Source of the DNA: Byssothecium circinans
Lineage: Eukaryota > Ascomycota > Dothideomycetes > Pleosporales > Massarinaceae
NCBI GenBank assembly: GCA_010015675.1
Contig: ML976985.1
Coordinates: 718,195 to 782,194 of the forward strand
DNA length: 64,000 nt
Direction of reading: 5' to 3'
Position numbers and translations under genes: made by a program. Of this stretch, positions 11,202 through 23,895 are shown piece by piece (positions within the stretch are counted from its first letter, which is position 1; the number at the start of each line of letters is the position of its first letter). The notes beneath the pieces were generated by a model. The model searched no databases. It saw only the letters and a list, made by a program, of their open reading frames with translations, and was not told the DNA's origin.

Positions 11202-11482
11202 GTGTGTGGGTGTGAGGAGGATGGGGGAGGGAGGTTGAGGTGGAGTTGGGAGTTGGGGGGTTGGTATGATGTTGGGTCTAGTGGATATGTGGACTTGAGC
11301 AATGGGTAGGCGTTAGGGAAAAGATATCCCGGGACGGGCGACTCAAATGATATCCACCTTCGTAATATCTAGACGGAGGCCTTGTCTCACTTATATTGAA
11401 ATCATCTACATTATATCATATGTTCCTCCATCGCAACTCTTTTAACCCCACAGACTCCAGACGATAACATTATACGACATCA

Positions 11483-14400
11483 TCACATCAACATATGCCC
11501 CTCCAAACCCACCATTCCCCCAACAACAGTACACGCCCCACATAAATGATGATCACATGACATACAATCGACATAAGTATGCATGGGCCACGGACCGCTC
11601 TGACACGTGCACTGTGCGACGTCAGTACTCCCATTCAAACAGAACCCGGAGAGGAGGAGGGAAAGGAGGAGGGAAAGGAGGAGGGAAAGGAGGCGGGAGT
11701 CAGGGAAAACTTACACAGTATCGATCGATACGATCAATCTCCCTTCTCCTCCTCTTAGGTAGCTGGTGGGGCGGCGGTGCGGCAACCACACTCAATCCCT
11801 CATCCACTCCAAACCCTCTCTTCCTCGCCATGACCCCAATGCCAACTCCAACGCCAATATCCTCAACCTGCTCAGGAAAGAAAACTTGCCCACCCGCTGC
11901 TCCCTGTCCCTGCCCAGCATCCACAACTCCAACCTCAACGTCTCGCTCCTGCACGATATCCGCATCCTCAAACACCAACACCGGCGGCGGCGAGAGATCC
12001 CCCTCACTCGACCCTTCCACCTCCACATCTCCCCTCCCCTCCCCCTCAGCATCAGCATCACCCTCACCCTCGCCATCATCATCAAACCTCCCCCGATCCA
12101 TCCCCTTAAGAATCTCCCCCTTGCACCTCCCGGCCTCCACACAAACCCACTCGTCAATCCCCCTCCCCTCCGCACAAAAATGCCTATCAATATGATTAAA
12201 CCGCTCATCCCACGCCTCATTCCTCCTCTCCTTGAGTTTAACAATCCCCCTACAAAAGCCGCACCAAAACTGCCCCTGGCCATTCTTCCCGATTCGGCGC
12301 TCCCTTACATCGCGGTCGATGCGCTCGGAATCGACGAGGCGGTGCTCAGAGACGAGGTGCGCGCGGAAGAGCTCGGCGCGGTAGAAGATTTTGGCGCAGG
12401 GGATGGGCGAGGAGGTACTGGGTGTGAGGCACGGGAGCGTGTGGTGGCAGAGGAAGGCTTCGAGTTGGAAGTGTTGGCTGTTTTCGTGGCGTTTCCAGTC
12501 GGATTTTGCGCCGAAGCGTTTGAAGCATTGCGGGTAGGTGCAGCCGTAGGGCCGGGTGTGGCGTTTCATATGTTTCTTTAGGTCGCAGGAGCGGGAGAGC
12601 GTTGCGGTGCAGCGTGGGCAGGGGATTCCTCCTCCTGGAGGGGACGAGGCGGTAGCCTTTGAGGAGCGGCGGGAACGGGAGTGGGAGTTGTGCGGGAGGC
12701 TGCTGCGTTTTATGAGGCTGGAGATTGCTTGGGAGGCTTTTAGGGCTTCGGTTTTGGTCATTGCGATGTCGATGTCTGGACTCGTAGTCGAGTTGCTGGT
12801 GTCTAAGTTTGTGGTTACGGAGGGCCGTGGTGGTTGGTTTCCAGTTGCGCCGTAGAGGACTCGCAAGACGACACTCTCTAAGTCTACGTCATCGCCCGAT
12901 GGAGCGTTTTGTATTTCGCTTCTGATGGCTTTGGAGAACTTCTGCAATGCTTGTCTCTGCTGTTGTTCAGCTTTCGTCTGCGGTGCACTCGACAACCTGC
13001 TTCCCACGCTACCTGCCACATCAGCTAGCACGCTTAAAGAATCCTGCCTTCTCCTCCTTCTACCCCCGTGCCCTATTCCGTGCCTATGTGTTGAAGAAGA
13101 TCCAAAGTTATGATCCAGGCCCTTGTTGAAATCGTTGTTTGTCCGGTCCACATCCAGGGCGAATCCATCGGCCGTGGGATGAAAGCCTCCTCCGAAGAAC
13201 CGGTCAGTGGGATCCTGGTCTGGGGTTAAACTTATACCGGATGCGGGATCATCAACAAGCTCATTACCAGCACCAGAAGTGCCTATGCCGGCAAGCGTGG
13301 TATCCAGCGGGGCCACGGATATCGACTCACCAGAGGCAGGAGGAGGAGGAGGGTATGGTTCCTGATAAGCAGACCTACACACATGTTCCAGTCAGAATCC
13401 ATTTTTTGGTGTCTGGCACCTCCTGGGAAGAGTGCAGAAGGGGAACAAAGACGTACCTGCGAATCAGATCCTGCTCATCCTCACCTTTGTGCATCCGACT
13501 AATATGTTGTTTGAAATTGTCCAACCTTGGCCATATCTTGCTACGGTTCCGACAATTTTCTGAAGCGCACTGGTACGAATCCTTCTCCACGCCTACGTGG
13601 TGGACACTCTTCTTATGCCGGTCAAGGTCGTTCTTTGTAGTGAATCCTTTACCGACTGCCGCGCGACGACAATTACGGACGTCACAAATATGCGGTTTGT
13701 CATGCTTAAGCATATGCTTTCTAACCATCATGTTAGTGCATGATCCGTTTGATCCCGTTTGGTTATACGGGGGGTGTGGAAAGAAACGCACTTAAAATCC
13801 GAAGGACATTTGGAGACCTCCTTGCACCTAGGACACTTGAAACTGTTCCTTCCCTGCCCACTCGCATGTCCATGACTTGGGCTACGCCCGGCACTGCGTC
13901 CGCTATACTGGCTTGCCTGGTCAGATTGCAAATACACGACCTCGGTCGGCTCACTAGACGTAGCCGTAGACATTGTCGACCCTATCTGTGTATTCACGTT
14001 CAAGCTATGCACACCAAACGTCATGCTAGCCGGCAGTTCCTGGTTTACACGCTCTGGCTCATTACTCCGCACCGAATGTGCTTGATGCGTAAAGTATCCG
14101 GAATCTGATTGAGGAGCTCCACTGTCAATGTCCGATGTGGAACCTCCTCCCGGCTCACGGTATGAGCCGTAATTCACATCCGTCCGCGCGTATGCCGAGG
14201 GGTGCCCACCAGTATTGGAAGGAAGAGTGGGATTCCGCATTCGGACACTGCTCCAGGGCTCGTCGTGCATGTTGCTGTATACGCGCTTGTAAGATAGGTC
14301 CATGGTGTTCACATTATCTAATGCGGAACGGGGCCTTCCAGGAGGGGGAACTGCAAGCATCGAATTAGGATCCATGTTATTTTCCTGTCGTTGTTGTGGA

Positions 14401-14703
14401 GCCGGAGGTCGACCCATGCCTTGGTTTGAAAAGGGACCTGGAATCGGTGTCCGTGGGGACGGCGAAGGACTCGATATGCTTCCCAGCGTCCTGTGGTTCT
14501 GCTGCTGCCATTGTGGATATTGTGTATTAGGGTCTACTTGGTGGGTCGATCGGGGGGTGAAGAACTGAGTGTGTTAGTTTGTTGGTCAGCGGGTATGGGC
14601 TGGTTGAGATGGTCGACGTTGATTGGATTGGACGTACGGGTTGACCATCAATACTGAAGTTGAAGGTCGGATTGAAGTGATTGTTATTATTTGGCTGAGT
14701 CAT
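11483..14703 (-). CDS. Six-finger C2H2 protein with a Cys-rich C-terminal exon
   Basis: Proposed exons are 14703-14638, 14564-13792, 13720-13457, 13374-11715 and 11611-11483. The sum is divisible by three and gives 963 residues. A Ser/Pro/Gln-rich N-terminus leads to a first finger cluster (FKCPRCKEVSKCPSDFKKHM, then CDVRNCRRAAVGKGFTTKND and YQCASENCRNRS). A second cluster is IPCPRCTATLSRSCDLKKHM, YGCTYPQCFKRFGAKSDWKR and a split finger with LSRE-like ELFRAHLVSEH. If the last exon is not spliced, the frame ends 12 bases past a perfect GTAAGT at 11714. Spliced, it adds a Cys/His module (CTCQSGPW, CMSCDHHLCGAC). It is probably a nuclear DNA-binding regulator. The target is unknown. It lies in tandem with a second zinc-finger gene. 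Confidence 0.82.
11653..11700 (+). repeat. 12-base tandem repeat in the last intron of the zinc-finger gene
   Basis: GGAGGAGGGAAA occurs three times exactly (11653-11688), followed by a diverged fourth copy. It falls inside the proposed intron 11714-11612, where on the coding (minus) strand it is a long pyrimidine tract. Confidence 0.85.
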
Positions 14704-16779
14704 GGCTGCGTGTGTGCCTTGAGGCTGTTTAGAAGTTAGTTCGACTCAAGATGCCTGAGGCACCTATTCCTCAACCCAACGCCTCCTCCATTCCATCCCA
14801 AGCTCCACTTTCCCAACCTTGGGAAATAACCATCTGAAACCTATCCTATCCATACCCTACCCAAGTCCCAAGAACAGAGGTCCATACTTGCCTTTAAAAA
14901 GTCACAACTGCAGCCAGCCTTACGCCTACTTCACTGGGAATCGCAAAATAGAAAACAGTAGAACACGGGAAGGTAGAAGTAAGGGAGGCTCGGGGGCGCA
15001 TTACCTATACCATGGACCAAACCACAAGGACACGGGCGGGCTCACCGCCCCATGCGCTGACGAAATGAGTATCAACAATCTGACCTTATCGATTCGGCTG
15101 GCTGGCCGGCTGGCCTTCGTCCTTCTCCTCTAGAGAACGGTTGTGCAGACAGGGCACGCAAGGCTGAAGAAGTGGGGACCTCCGTGTCGGATCGTCTGGG
15201 AACACTACGTCCGGTGTAGAATACGGGACAGGCTGAGCAAGACCGAACGACAGGAACTGGACAACACCAAATCCCAATGGCGGCCCAACTCAACCTGTTC
15301 GGGGAGCGGCAACAACAGAGACGAAGGAAACCGGGATTATGGCGCGAGAGTCGGGTCCCTCCACATCGACATACCTGGCGTACGTGTTATTCTCATCCTA
15401 GCTCGTGGTGTATCCGCATATCTGCATAGTGGGCGGCCTCCGAAGCTGCTTGCACGCACGCATGCCAGCTGCACGAGACTCAACGAGGGGTTTACCGGCT
15501 CGAGTTAGCCCAAGAGCAACAAGGCAGAGAGTTTGCCTTCTTTTCTCCTGCAAGACTGCGGCTGCCTGGACTGTTGTGCCGCTCGCCGGCGACGCCAAGC
15601 AGGAGGACCTCGCGTCATCGTTCGAATCACGTCTGAGAGATCGATGATGGAGGACGAGATGGAGAGATGAGGTGAAGGTGGCTGTGCCATTTGGGTCCTC
15701 CCATCAACGGAGCCAATCAGGGTCTGGGAAGCGCATTTTCTGGATGGAGTAGTGATGCGAAGACGGAGGAGGACCTTTTCTGTGTGATGGGTTGATATTT
15801 GACTGTCGTGGTGGTGATGACGTGAGGAGCCTGAGAGATCTCGGCTCCACTTCCACCCCAGCAGCGCCTCCTTCCCGCTACGATCCACTACACCATCGTG
15901 GCTTCCACCTCGCACTCACGCGCCCACCTTCGCATCCCCACCATCTCACATCTCACATCTCACCTACCATCTACCACCTGAAACCCGCACGTAATATCAG
16001 CAATCAAAACTCAAGAAACCGCCCATGCCCCCCCGAGCTTACTACTAGGGCACGCAGATGATATCAGCTCCCACCCATCAATCGCCGTTGAAAGAGTGGT
16101 GCCCAGTGTTGAAGCACATGTCGCAATGCCCCCTTGTGGAAAGAAAAAGGCGACGAGAGCAGGGCTTTGTATGCCGGTTTTAATTACTGGGTGGCCAATC
16201 ACGCTGCGCTGGGGACAGGTGGTGAGCATTGTGCTGTGGGTGCATGTCATGTAGCGAGGGTCAAGCCTTGTTGGTACGAGGGGGCGGACACACCGGGATT
16301 TTTGATTCTTGGGGATCGGAGGTGTGATTGTGCGAGGGCTGGTGGGATGGTGGTGGGTATGTGTTTGACGGAATTGCTGAAGTTGCCATAGATGGATGCT
16401 CTAAATGACGTTCAACGAGTGCAGTGAGTACAGATTAGGTGCATGGCAAGGACGTTAGAAAATCCCATCTATGCGCGTTCTTAGCCTCAGCCTCGTCATT
16501 CAAAAAAACTTCAATTCGTGATTGCTTATACGATCTAGGCGCAATATTTCGCCCTCATAGAAAAGTGGTATAGAAACAGGTATTCATGAAGCCGAGAAGA
16601 GAGAGAACGACAGACAACCCAGAGGCCAATAATCCTTCACATAAACTCCGGTCTAGGAAAGAGTCAAAAAGGGACGACTCCGTGTGCGATGTGGGGATAT
16701 CAAGGAACAAAAGAAAACGTGTAAACGGTAAGTAGTTGTCCACCATCAAGACTCCATTACTTCCCCCATTCCCTACCCC
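14704..16779. other. Intergenic space between the two zinc-finger genes
   Basis: These 2 kb hold the promoter and leader of the first zinc-finger gene and the 3' side of the second. Only short, non-conserved-looking frames occur. A TTCGAATC at 15621-15628 is not part of a tRNA, since the flanks do not pair. Confidence 0.5.
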
Positions 16780-19700
16780 CTATAATCCATGGAAGGGATA
16801 CTGCTGCTGAGGCGCCATATACGCCATATTCTGATACCCACCCTGTTGCTGCTGCTGCTGCTGTTGTTGTTGCTGTTGCTGCTGCGGATACTGCATCTGC
16901 CCATTCGCATCAAACGGCTGCGCGAAATACGTCGTTCCCGCCCCCAGAGTATCTGTCCCGTACGGTGTGGCATCAACCGGCGAATCCGTGAAGACAGCCT
17001 GCTGTTGCATCTGTGCAGAAACGGCTGAAACAGGTGTCATCGGGAACCGATTCGGCATCGCATTGCCGTTCATATATGCCTGCTGGTTCGGTATTTGCAG
17101 GTTGTTCATATACGTGCCTTTCGTCTTGGAGGGGTCGAGACCGGGATACGTGGTTCGCCCACCGACATTGCTGCTGTTGTACGCTTGCTGGGAGGAATCC
17201 GTGCCTGCGGCGTAATCGTTGATGTACCCACTGCTTGTTTGCGGCGGCGCGACCATGTGTGGGGGCGGATACGTATGCATTACGTTGGACGCTACGGCGA
17301 CGGCGACCCCGGCCCGTGAAGGGTCCGGCGTGTATTGCCCAAATGAAGTATGGGACGGATCGATGCCTGGAGCGAGGGTGGAATTCGCGTTGGGATTGTA
17401 GCGTGAGGGGTTATCGATGGGCGATCTGTTCGGCGTGGCCGAGAGGCGACCTTTGTCGGCTATCTCGACGACGGGACTGATAATCGTGTCGGCATTCATT
17501 TGCTTCTGCTCCACGAGCGGGAGGATGGGCATGCTGATTTGTTCCATGTGTTTGGCTAGATGGACCGTGAGCTTCTTCCATGTTGTGCAGATGTTGCCGC
17601 AGAAGCGGCAGGGTTCATCTTTGGGTTGTTTGGCTGTATCGCGCCGACAGCGAGCTACGAGGCCCCAGATATCGTCTGCTCTTTTGTTAGCTACAGCTCT
17701 CAGAAGTGGGTATTTTGCAGCGTACCTGAATCCGGGTTTGCGGCTGCGTCCTTGTTCGCGCCCTTGCCGGTCCGTTGTCGCGGCTCCGCAATTTTGTGTT
17801 CTCGGACGAGATGCTGCACAAAATTGTCCTTTCGATAGCATGTGTGATTGCAGTCAGCAATCTGGCATGTCCAGTGCTCCAACTGTCGGTGGCGCTCATT
17901 CTCGTGCCTCACCCAATCGGCCTTGCGCTTGAACGATTTCGGCTCACCGCAGTTGGGGAAGGTGCAAGTAAATGGCTGCACGTCTTCGTGAACATGTTTT
18001 GTCCAGTCAGAAGGCTTGTAAAATTGCTTGACTTTGAAGCACAGGGGACACTCGAACTCTGCAGGCAGACGCTTGACGGGAGGAAGTGGCACGCCTGAAG
18101 GGAATTGCGCAGAGATCACAGTGCCTTCAGGCAGAGGCTCGCCATCATCTTCGGACGACCCAGGAGCTGTGACTTGGAAACCGATGAAAGGGGCATCAGA
18201 GTCCTTGTTGCCTGCTCGTGGGGCCAATTGTTTGGATTCGCCGCCCAGGTCTGGACAAAACTTGGCTGATGCGCAATTTCGGTTCTTGACAGCGTTGAGG
18301 TGCTTGACTTTGAACTCTAACAACCGTTTGTATCTCCTCATTTGCTCTTGAGTAATGCGTTCGACCATGTATTCTGTTAACCGAGGGTTGAGCTGGTGAG
18401 CATGCGTCTTGAAACCTTCATACGAAGGAATGATAGGGTCAGACCTGACCGCCAAATCCATCGTGACAGCCTCTTGAGCCTCATCGTCATCATCATCACC
18501 TCCAGGGCTTGGTTGAGGAGTAGGTTTCGTTGCTTCCGTTTCTGCCATTGGCGAAGCCAACATGGGCATCGGCGGGCCTCCATGCTGGGTCATGAGCTCA
18601 GCAAGACCAGGTGATTTTCCAATTTCACTCCTGCTTCGGCTTCGCCGTATGCCCTGGTACCATTTGCCATTTGTCGCAGAGAGCCCTTGAGAGCTCGGCG
18701 GGCCTAGCTCTTTTGCTTGGGTTGCAATATTGGTATCTAGCCTGGGTGACTTTGGTCGCCCCCAACTACCCATGCGCTTCGGCTTCTCGAGCGGTGGCTG
18801 CTCTTTTGCCTTCTCCACTGTTACATCTGGGGAAGACTGCACAGGTATGCTGCCTTTTCGTTTCAAGTAATTAGTAGGCGTTCGATTGGGAATGAGATTA
18901 TGAAGAAAACTAGGACGCCTCTGCCTGTCCTTCTGCTTCTTATCATCCGGCCCAATGACTTTGATGACACCAGGTGCGGCTCTGATACTGCCCAGATCGG
19001 ACTCGCTGAGGCGACGCGAGCCGACCGTAGCAGCTAGAGAAGCGGACTCCACATCCTTTGCTCGTATGCGGAAGCGCATCATCGCGGCATTCGACGTTGG
19101 TGGTTGGTAGCGCGTAGATGACGAAGCTGGCGGCGGCGGTTCTGAGCCTACGTCAACCCAAGGGCGGACAATGGCGCCGAGCAGCCCTCCGTCAAAAGAT
19201 GGAAAAGCAGAAACTTCATTGTCGGCTCGACTAGCACTGATATCGATTTCTGCTGGTGGTGATTCAGGCTCCATGCCTTCCTCATCATCTTCGTAGTCGT
19301 CATATTCGCTCCCTTCATTAATGTAAATACCAGGACCAGGAATGCCGGAATCGTTGATACGTTCGAAATCAGTGTGGACCCCTAGGCCAAAACCTTGACG
19401 CATAACATCGTTCGTGCTCTTCGCCCTACGTCGTGTTGCGAAGGGTTTCAGGAGGCCTTCAGATGCATCCCCGTCACCTGCTTCACTACCCACTTCACTC
19501 TTTGATAGCCAATCCTGTACTTCCAACTTCTTCTCGACATGGAGTCTTTGATCTGTAATTTCTTCTAGGCTCGGCACCCATGCGTCACCCATTGCTCGCC
19601 GGTCGTCAGGGTTAAGACCAGCCTGACCAGCAGCCCATGAACCGTCCTCGTTGCGCTCCATGCTTTGCACAACTGGCTGAACCCGGATTTGCTGACGGCC

Positions 19701-20717
19701 GTCATCGTCATCATCCGAAGATTCGTCGTTCGGGTAAGGGGAGAGATGGTTGTTGGAGCGCTTGCTACCATAGCTTCGCTTGCTCACTGGCCGGCTCGTA
19801 TCAGACGGTGAGGGTGATATTCTACCACTGTAATTCTCGACGCGAACAATTGGACTGGCGAGATGTGCACGAGGCTGCGGATTCCTTAGAGACCTGTTGC
19901 TCGGGCTATTGGTCAACGGGGGACTATGTTGCTGCTGCCTGTTGGGGGTAGACTGCTGTTGTTGAGGTGCGCGATTAGGAGGCGTGGAGGAAGGATGATA
20001 TTCATTGGCCATATATTGAGCACCGGAAATGTGAGCATTCCTAGACACATCGTCGCTCACAATTGGACTAGAATTGGCGGTTGGACAAGGCGACATCAAC
20101 TGGGAATGGGAGTCTAACCGAGCATTGCTTGGGAGTATATGTGGCTGGGCGTTGAAAGTGGCCAATGAGTCGCCAGTCAGCATGGACATGTTGACTTCCC
20201 CCTGATATTGAGGGAAAGTGTTTGTGTTGTCTCCGAAATTGAGTTGATTGGAGAACTCGCTGAGGAATTCATTGTTGAAACTCGGCGTGGTATAGTTACT
20301 GACGTTCTGGTAACTCGAGTCACTTAGGTAGTCTGGGCTGAGATGGTCCACGGAGTGTGACGGGGAGACACTGTAACCGTTCCGACTGTTTGCACCAGGC
20401 GAGAGAATGTAGGTCTGCAACTGCATCTGATTGACAGGCGGGTATGTTTGGTTAATTACATCGGGGTGTAATGAAGAGTCGAATGACGATCCGGTGTTGG
20501 GCGTGTATCCGGCATCTTGGCCAGTTGCACCGGCCATAGGGCCATAATTGACCATAGAATCCGGCTCCGCAGAGAAGGTGAATTGGCCTTGATCGTTTGG
20601 AAGAAGGAAATTTCCAGATGAAACGGGGATGAAATTGTTTGTTGATCCATCGTCAGGGTGGCGCTGGTCGCGGCGTTGGCTATTGAGAGCCTGTGGACGG
20701 CTGTCGATGGATTGCAT
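16780..20717 (-). CDS. Large four-finger C2H2 protein with polyGln tail
   Basis: Exons 20717-17726 and 17678-16780 join in phase 1 and give 1296 residues. The first ~880 residues are low-complexity (Ser, Pro, Asn, Gln) with acidic patches. Then come FECPLCFKVKQFYKPSDWTK, FTCTFPNCGEPKSFKRKADW and WTCQIADCNHTCYRKDNFVQ, a compact triple-finger block. After the intron a fourth finger (CRFCGNICTTWKKLTVHLAK) leads to a Tyr/Pro/Gln-rich tail with 14 consecutive Gln. The block resembles the fingers of the neighbouring gene at 11483-14703 in spacing and in the SDW/ADW-K-RHE pattern. A nuclear regulator is the likeliest role. An additional 5' non-coding exon is possible. The start at 20717 is the first in-frame Met. 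Confidence 0.82.
16843..16884 (-). repeat. CAG/CAA trinucleotide run (14 Gln)
   Basis: Fourteen uninterrupted Gln codons, mixed CAG and CAA, lie near the C-terminus of the zinc-finger protein. Confidence 0.9.
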
Positions 20718-23700
20718 CTTGCTATATTGCTCGGCCCTGAAGAGGCAGACTTGGACACAAGCTTTGAGAGAAATAAAGTTCGATGGAACACAAGATCCAG
20801 GCCGATCGGCTCTGCGCTGAAGGGCCGGGAATAACGTGACTTTCGCGTCTGCTGCTTAAGGAGCCATACTGCTGCCAGGCGGCAGCGCGGGAGGAGGGCT
20901 ATGCGATATTTGGAGGAGATGTTGGAGGAGACAGATTGTGAGATGGCGGAGAGGGCAAGATGAGAGGCAGCAATGTCGCAGCAACGTCGGTGGAGAGAAG
21001 GTTGGATGATGAAGAATCGCGATGTGGGATTCGCCTTGCACAAGGATGTTGGGCCAGCGAGGCTACTGGGCAGTGCTAGTCCACGGGATAGGATGCCCCG
21101 CGATGGCCTTCGAACAGAAGTCGTGAGTTGAGAGCCTGTCAAAGGTGGGGAGCTTTGGTGGGTGGAGAGCGTAGGCGTGCGAAGGGCGTTTTGCTGTGAA
21201 GAGGGCCAGCCGCAGCAGTGAGGGAGAACAGATGCACCGGTCAAGGCTGACTCTCCAACACATAAGACGACAACGGGAGGCTGATGCCAAGACCGAAATG
21301 GCATGCGCAAAGCGGCGGCGTGAAGCGTGTAGGACGGCCCGTCGACTTGACGTTAGAGGCCGGAACCGTGCTGGAGAAAGAGCTTTAGTCGGATCGATGA
21401 CAAGATGGGATTGCGAGCTTAACATGCAACTCGAGGCAGATTTGCAGATATGCGACGCGACACAGCCTCAGGCGCTGGAGAAGCGAGTGCAAGGGGTAAG
21501 GCAGCAGTGGCTATGCCCCGCGATGGCAGACTATCGACAAGCGCGGAACATGTGCTGTTTCCCTTTTACTCTGGCGTGTTGCTGTTGTTCGATGCGCTCA
21601 TTCGAAGGCCTTTGGAGTGTTCGCGTTCGTGCTGGAAAGACTCAGGAGAAAGACGCTGGTGAGAGCTCGCCCGTTTCGCGAAGGCGCGGCGCTTAACCGG
21701 ATACCGAGCGTGCTATATAAAGGCAGGCCAAGCTCCCAGGCAGTCCCTGTGGTCATCACCAGCGGCACAATCGTCTGAATACCTGCCCTTGACCAACGGT
21801 TGCGGTTGCGGTTGCGCGGGCGCGACCATGGGGACAACAATATGCGCGTCTCTGCCATGTCTCCACCGCGTCTGACACATTTGATCGTGGTATTGGGGGC
21901 TCCCGAGTCTCTTCAGCCCTGTCACGATGTCGTGTCCGGCATCCCGTTTTGCCGTTTGCCGTTTGCCGTCCGTAGACGATTATTACATAGTGGGGCTCAT
22001 TTCTTGCTAGCATCTCAAGTATAAGGACCCACCCGTACTAGAACCACAAATTGCGCTCCTGAGCATTCTCTGTTGGCGAGTAGCTGTGTTCTCAGAATAG
22101 CTGTTCAGTTCTGCCTCGAGTACCGCCACATTTCATGCGGCGTGACGATAGGCGCGATATCTGTCTGGCTGCTGATGTGATGGTGTGGCTCAACCTGGTC
22201 GGTTGCTCTGAATTACCCGTCACCCATGTAGTCGGACATCCAACACTGGAGCTAAGAGAACGGACTCTGGCGGTAGTGAATACGACCGATTGTCGGCGTT
22301 CTGTATGAAGTTGTGGAGTCGAAGCGGTGCTTAATTCGACGATGCTATACCGAAAACAAAATCAAGGAGATGTCCGCCACTGCATGATTTGTGGGAGTCA
22401 AAAACACTCGCCGTATAATTCTCCTAATAAAATGGTCTTCCTCCAGCAGGTTGTAAGCTGCGATGAATTCCCAGACTTCTGGTCGAAGGGCCCAGTCGAC
22501 GGAAGTTTCCGCATCGACGTCGATGGTATTCATCTAATGATGTCAGAACAACGGGAGTCCGTGTAAATGCATGCGAGAGAGTGAGTCCGGGACATTTCTG
22601 ATGTCAGTTTCAGAGGATGTGGCAGTCCGCGATGCAGGTACCCGGGAAAATATGAAACAGCCCCAACTGCAACTGACAGTGCAAGAAGCATTCTGTCCAA
22701 GACCGATGCGGAAACGTTCGAACGTCGTTGACGTGCCCTTGCCTTACGGGGACAACTTCATTCCATAACCGGATGGCCATCCAGGTTAGAATTCTCCGCA
22801 CCGGAGATGATCGTGCAAGTCCTGGTTGGGAACGCTGTGCCTGAGGGCAACGTAGAGCTGAGGTGGAGTTAGAGTCGGACATTAGCTGGCGGAGTGTGAC
22901 GGTAGTGTGGCAAAGAGAGCCATCTAGAGGGCGAAGCAACATTTGTTGAAACACGCTCGTATGATTGGAATAATTGATGGTGGTAATGCAATTTGGGGTG
23001 ACTGAGGCTCGCTGATTGGCCGCATCATTAAGAATTTGGGGAAATGCAGTGCTGCTGTAGCATTTACTCATTTCCGGGCCTGTGGTTTCTATTGTTGTAT
23101 TTCTTCGACGATTTCAGGTACGCCTTTTTTGAGGTTATCTCAGTTGGTACTCGGCGTGGAGCGCAGCGCTAACATGAAGTGGAAGCTGCTCTCTGCTTAT
23201 ATAATCGTCTCAACACGTCCACCACGTCGTCCTTTCGCAACCTCGGCGCTTTACTCCTCCATACCAACCGCTTATCCTTTCTTTAGAGCTGTGCCTGGGT
23301 ATCGCTCAATTCTATGCCAGAGCAGCAGCGCCATGATGGTCCTATTAAGGAACCATGGTCCGACGTCACCTCACCCTTATACATAGCTGCCGCAACCTGA
23401 AAGCGTTTCCGCTCACATGCCTCGTCAGTCCTCTTCCTTACACGCGGCGTATGTGTCAAATATGGCCCGTTTCAACACTCTCCAATGCCGCCGCCGTGCA
23501 ATTTATCTCCTCTCATACCTCCATATACTACCAAAAGTGTATTGCGCGTTCGAAACGAAGGGGATTACATACAAAGTCACCTCGTGTTAGTATGAAAGCT
23601 TACGGAGTAGGTATAGTATTACGTACTAAATTACTTTTGGATGAGTTTTGCGGAGTATGGTTGTTGGCTTATTGCCGAGATTTTGCTACCGCAAGAGCCT

Positions 23701-23895
23701 GTCTCTGGAATCACCCTCCACATGTCAATCTATTGCCAACCAGAAGTTGTGGAGGTCGATATTTTGGAAATAATGCCTTCGTAAAAGAAGTTTACTTCGT
23801 TGTGCTGCTTTCTTGCTTGTGACACTATCGTCATTCAACGCTAGGACATATAACCAGCTGCGCCGCCACCGTTAACCTCCAAATCCTTAGAAACC
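20718..23895. other. 3.2-kb intergenic region with two TATA-like sites
   Basis: No long plus- or minus-strand gene can be supported. TATATAAAG at 21713-21721 and TTATATAATC near 23197 are good TATA-like sites. The second lies about 115 bases upstream of a 28-codon frame at 23314-23400 (MPEQQRHDGPIKEPW) that might be a small exon. I could not build it into a longer gene. Confidence 0.4.

Noticed and set aside
11557..12581. Long plus frames opposite the zinc-finger gene
   Set aside because: They mirror the Ser/Pro/Arg-rich sense frame; no domain or splice support.
13139..13795. 218-codon plus frame
   Set aside because: Runs through exons and introns of the opposite C2H2 gene, so it is a shadow.
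15600..15660. TTCGAATC as a tRNA T-loop
   Set aside because: Flanking bases do not pair and no acceptor, D or anticodon arm is present.
16011..16250. 79-codon minus frame with Cys residues
   Set aside because: No conserved pattern, no splice context, between two gene ends.
20456..21310. 284-codon minus frame overlapping the second zinc-finger gene start
   Set aside because: Different frame of the same 5' region, low-complexity Ser/Leu, no recognisable domain.
21711..21725. Strong TATA box (TATATAAAG)
   Set aside because: No coding frame with support starts within the next 300 bases on either strand; noted only.
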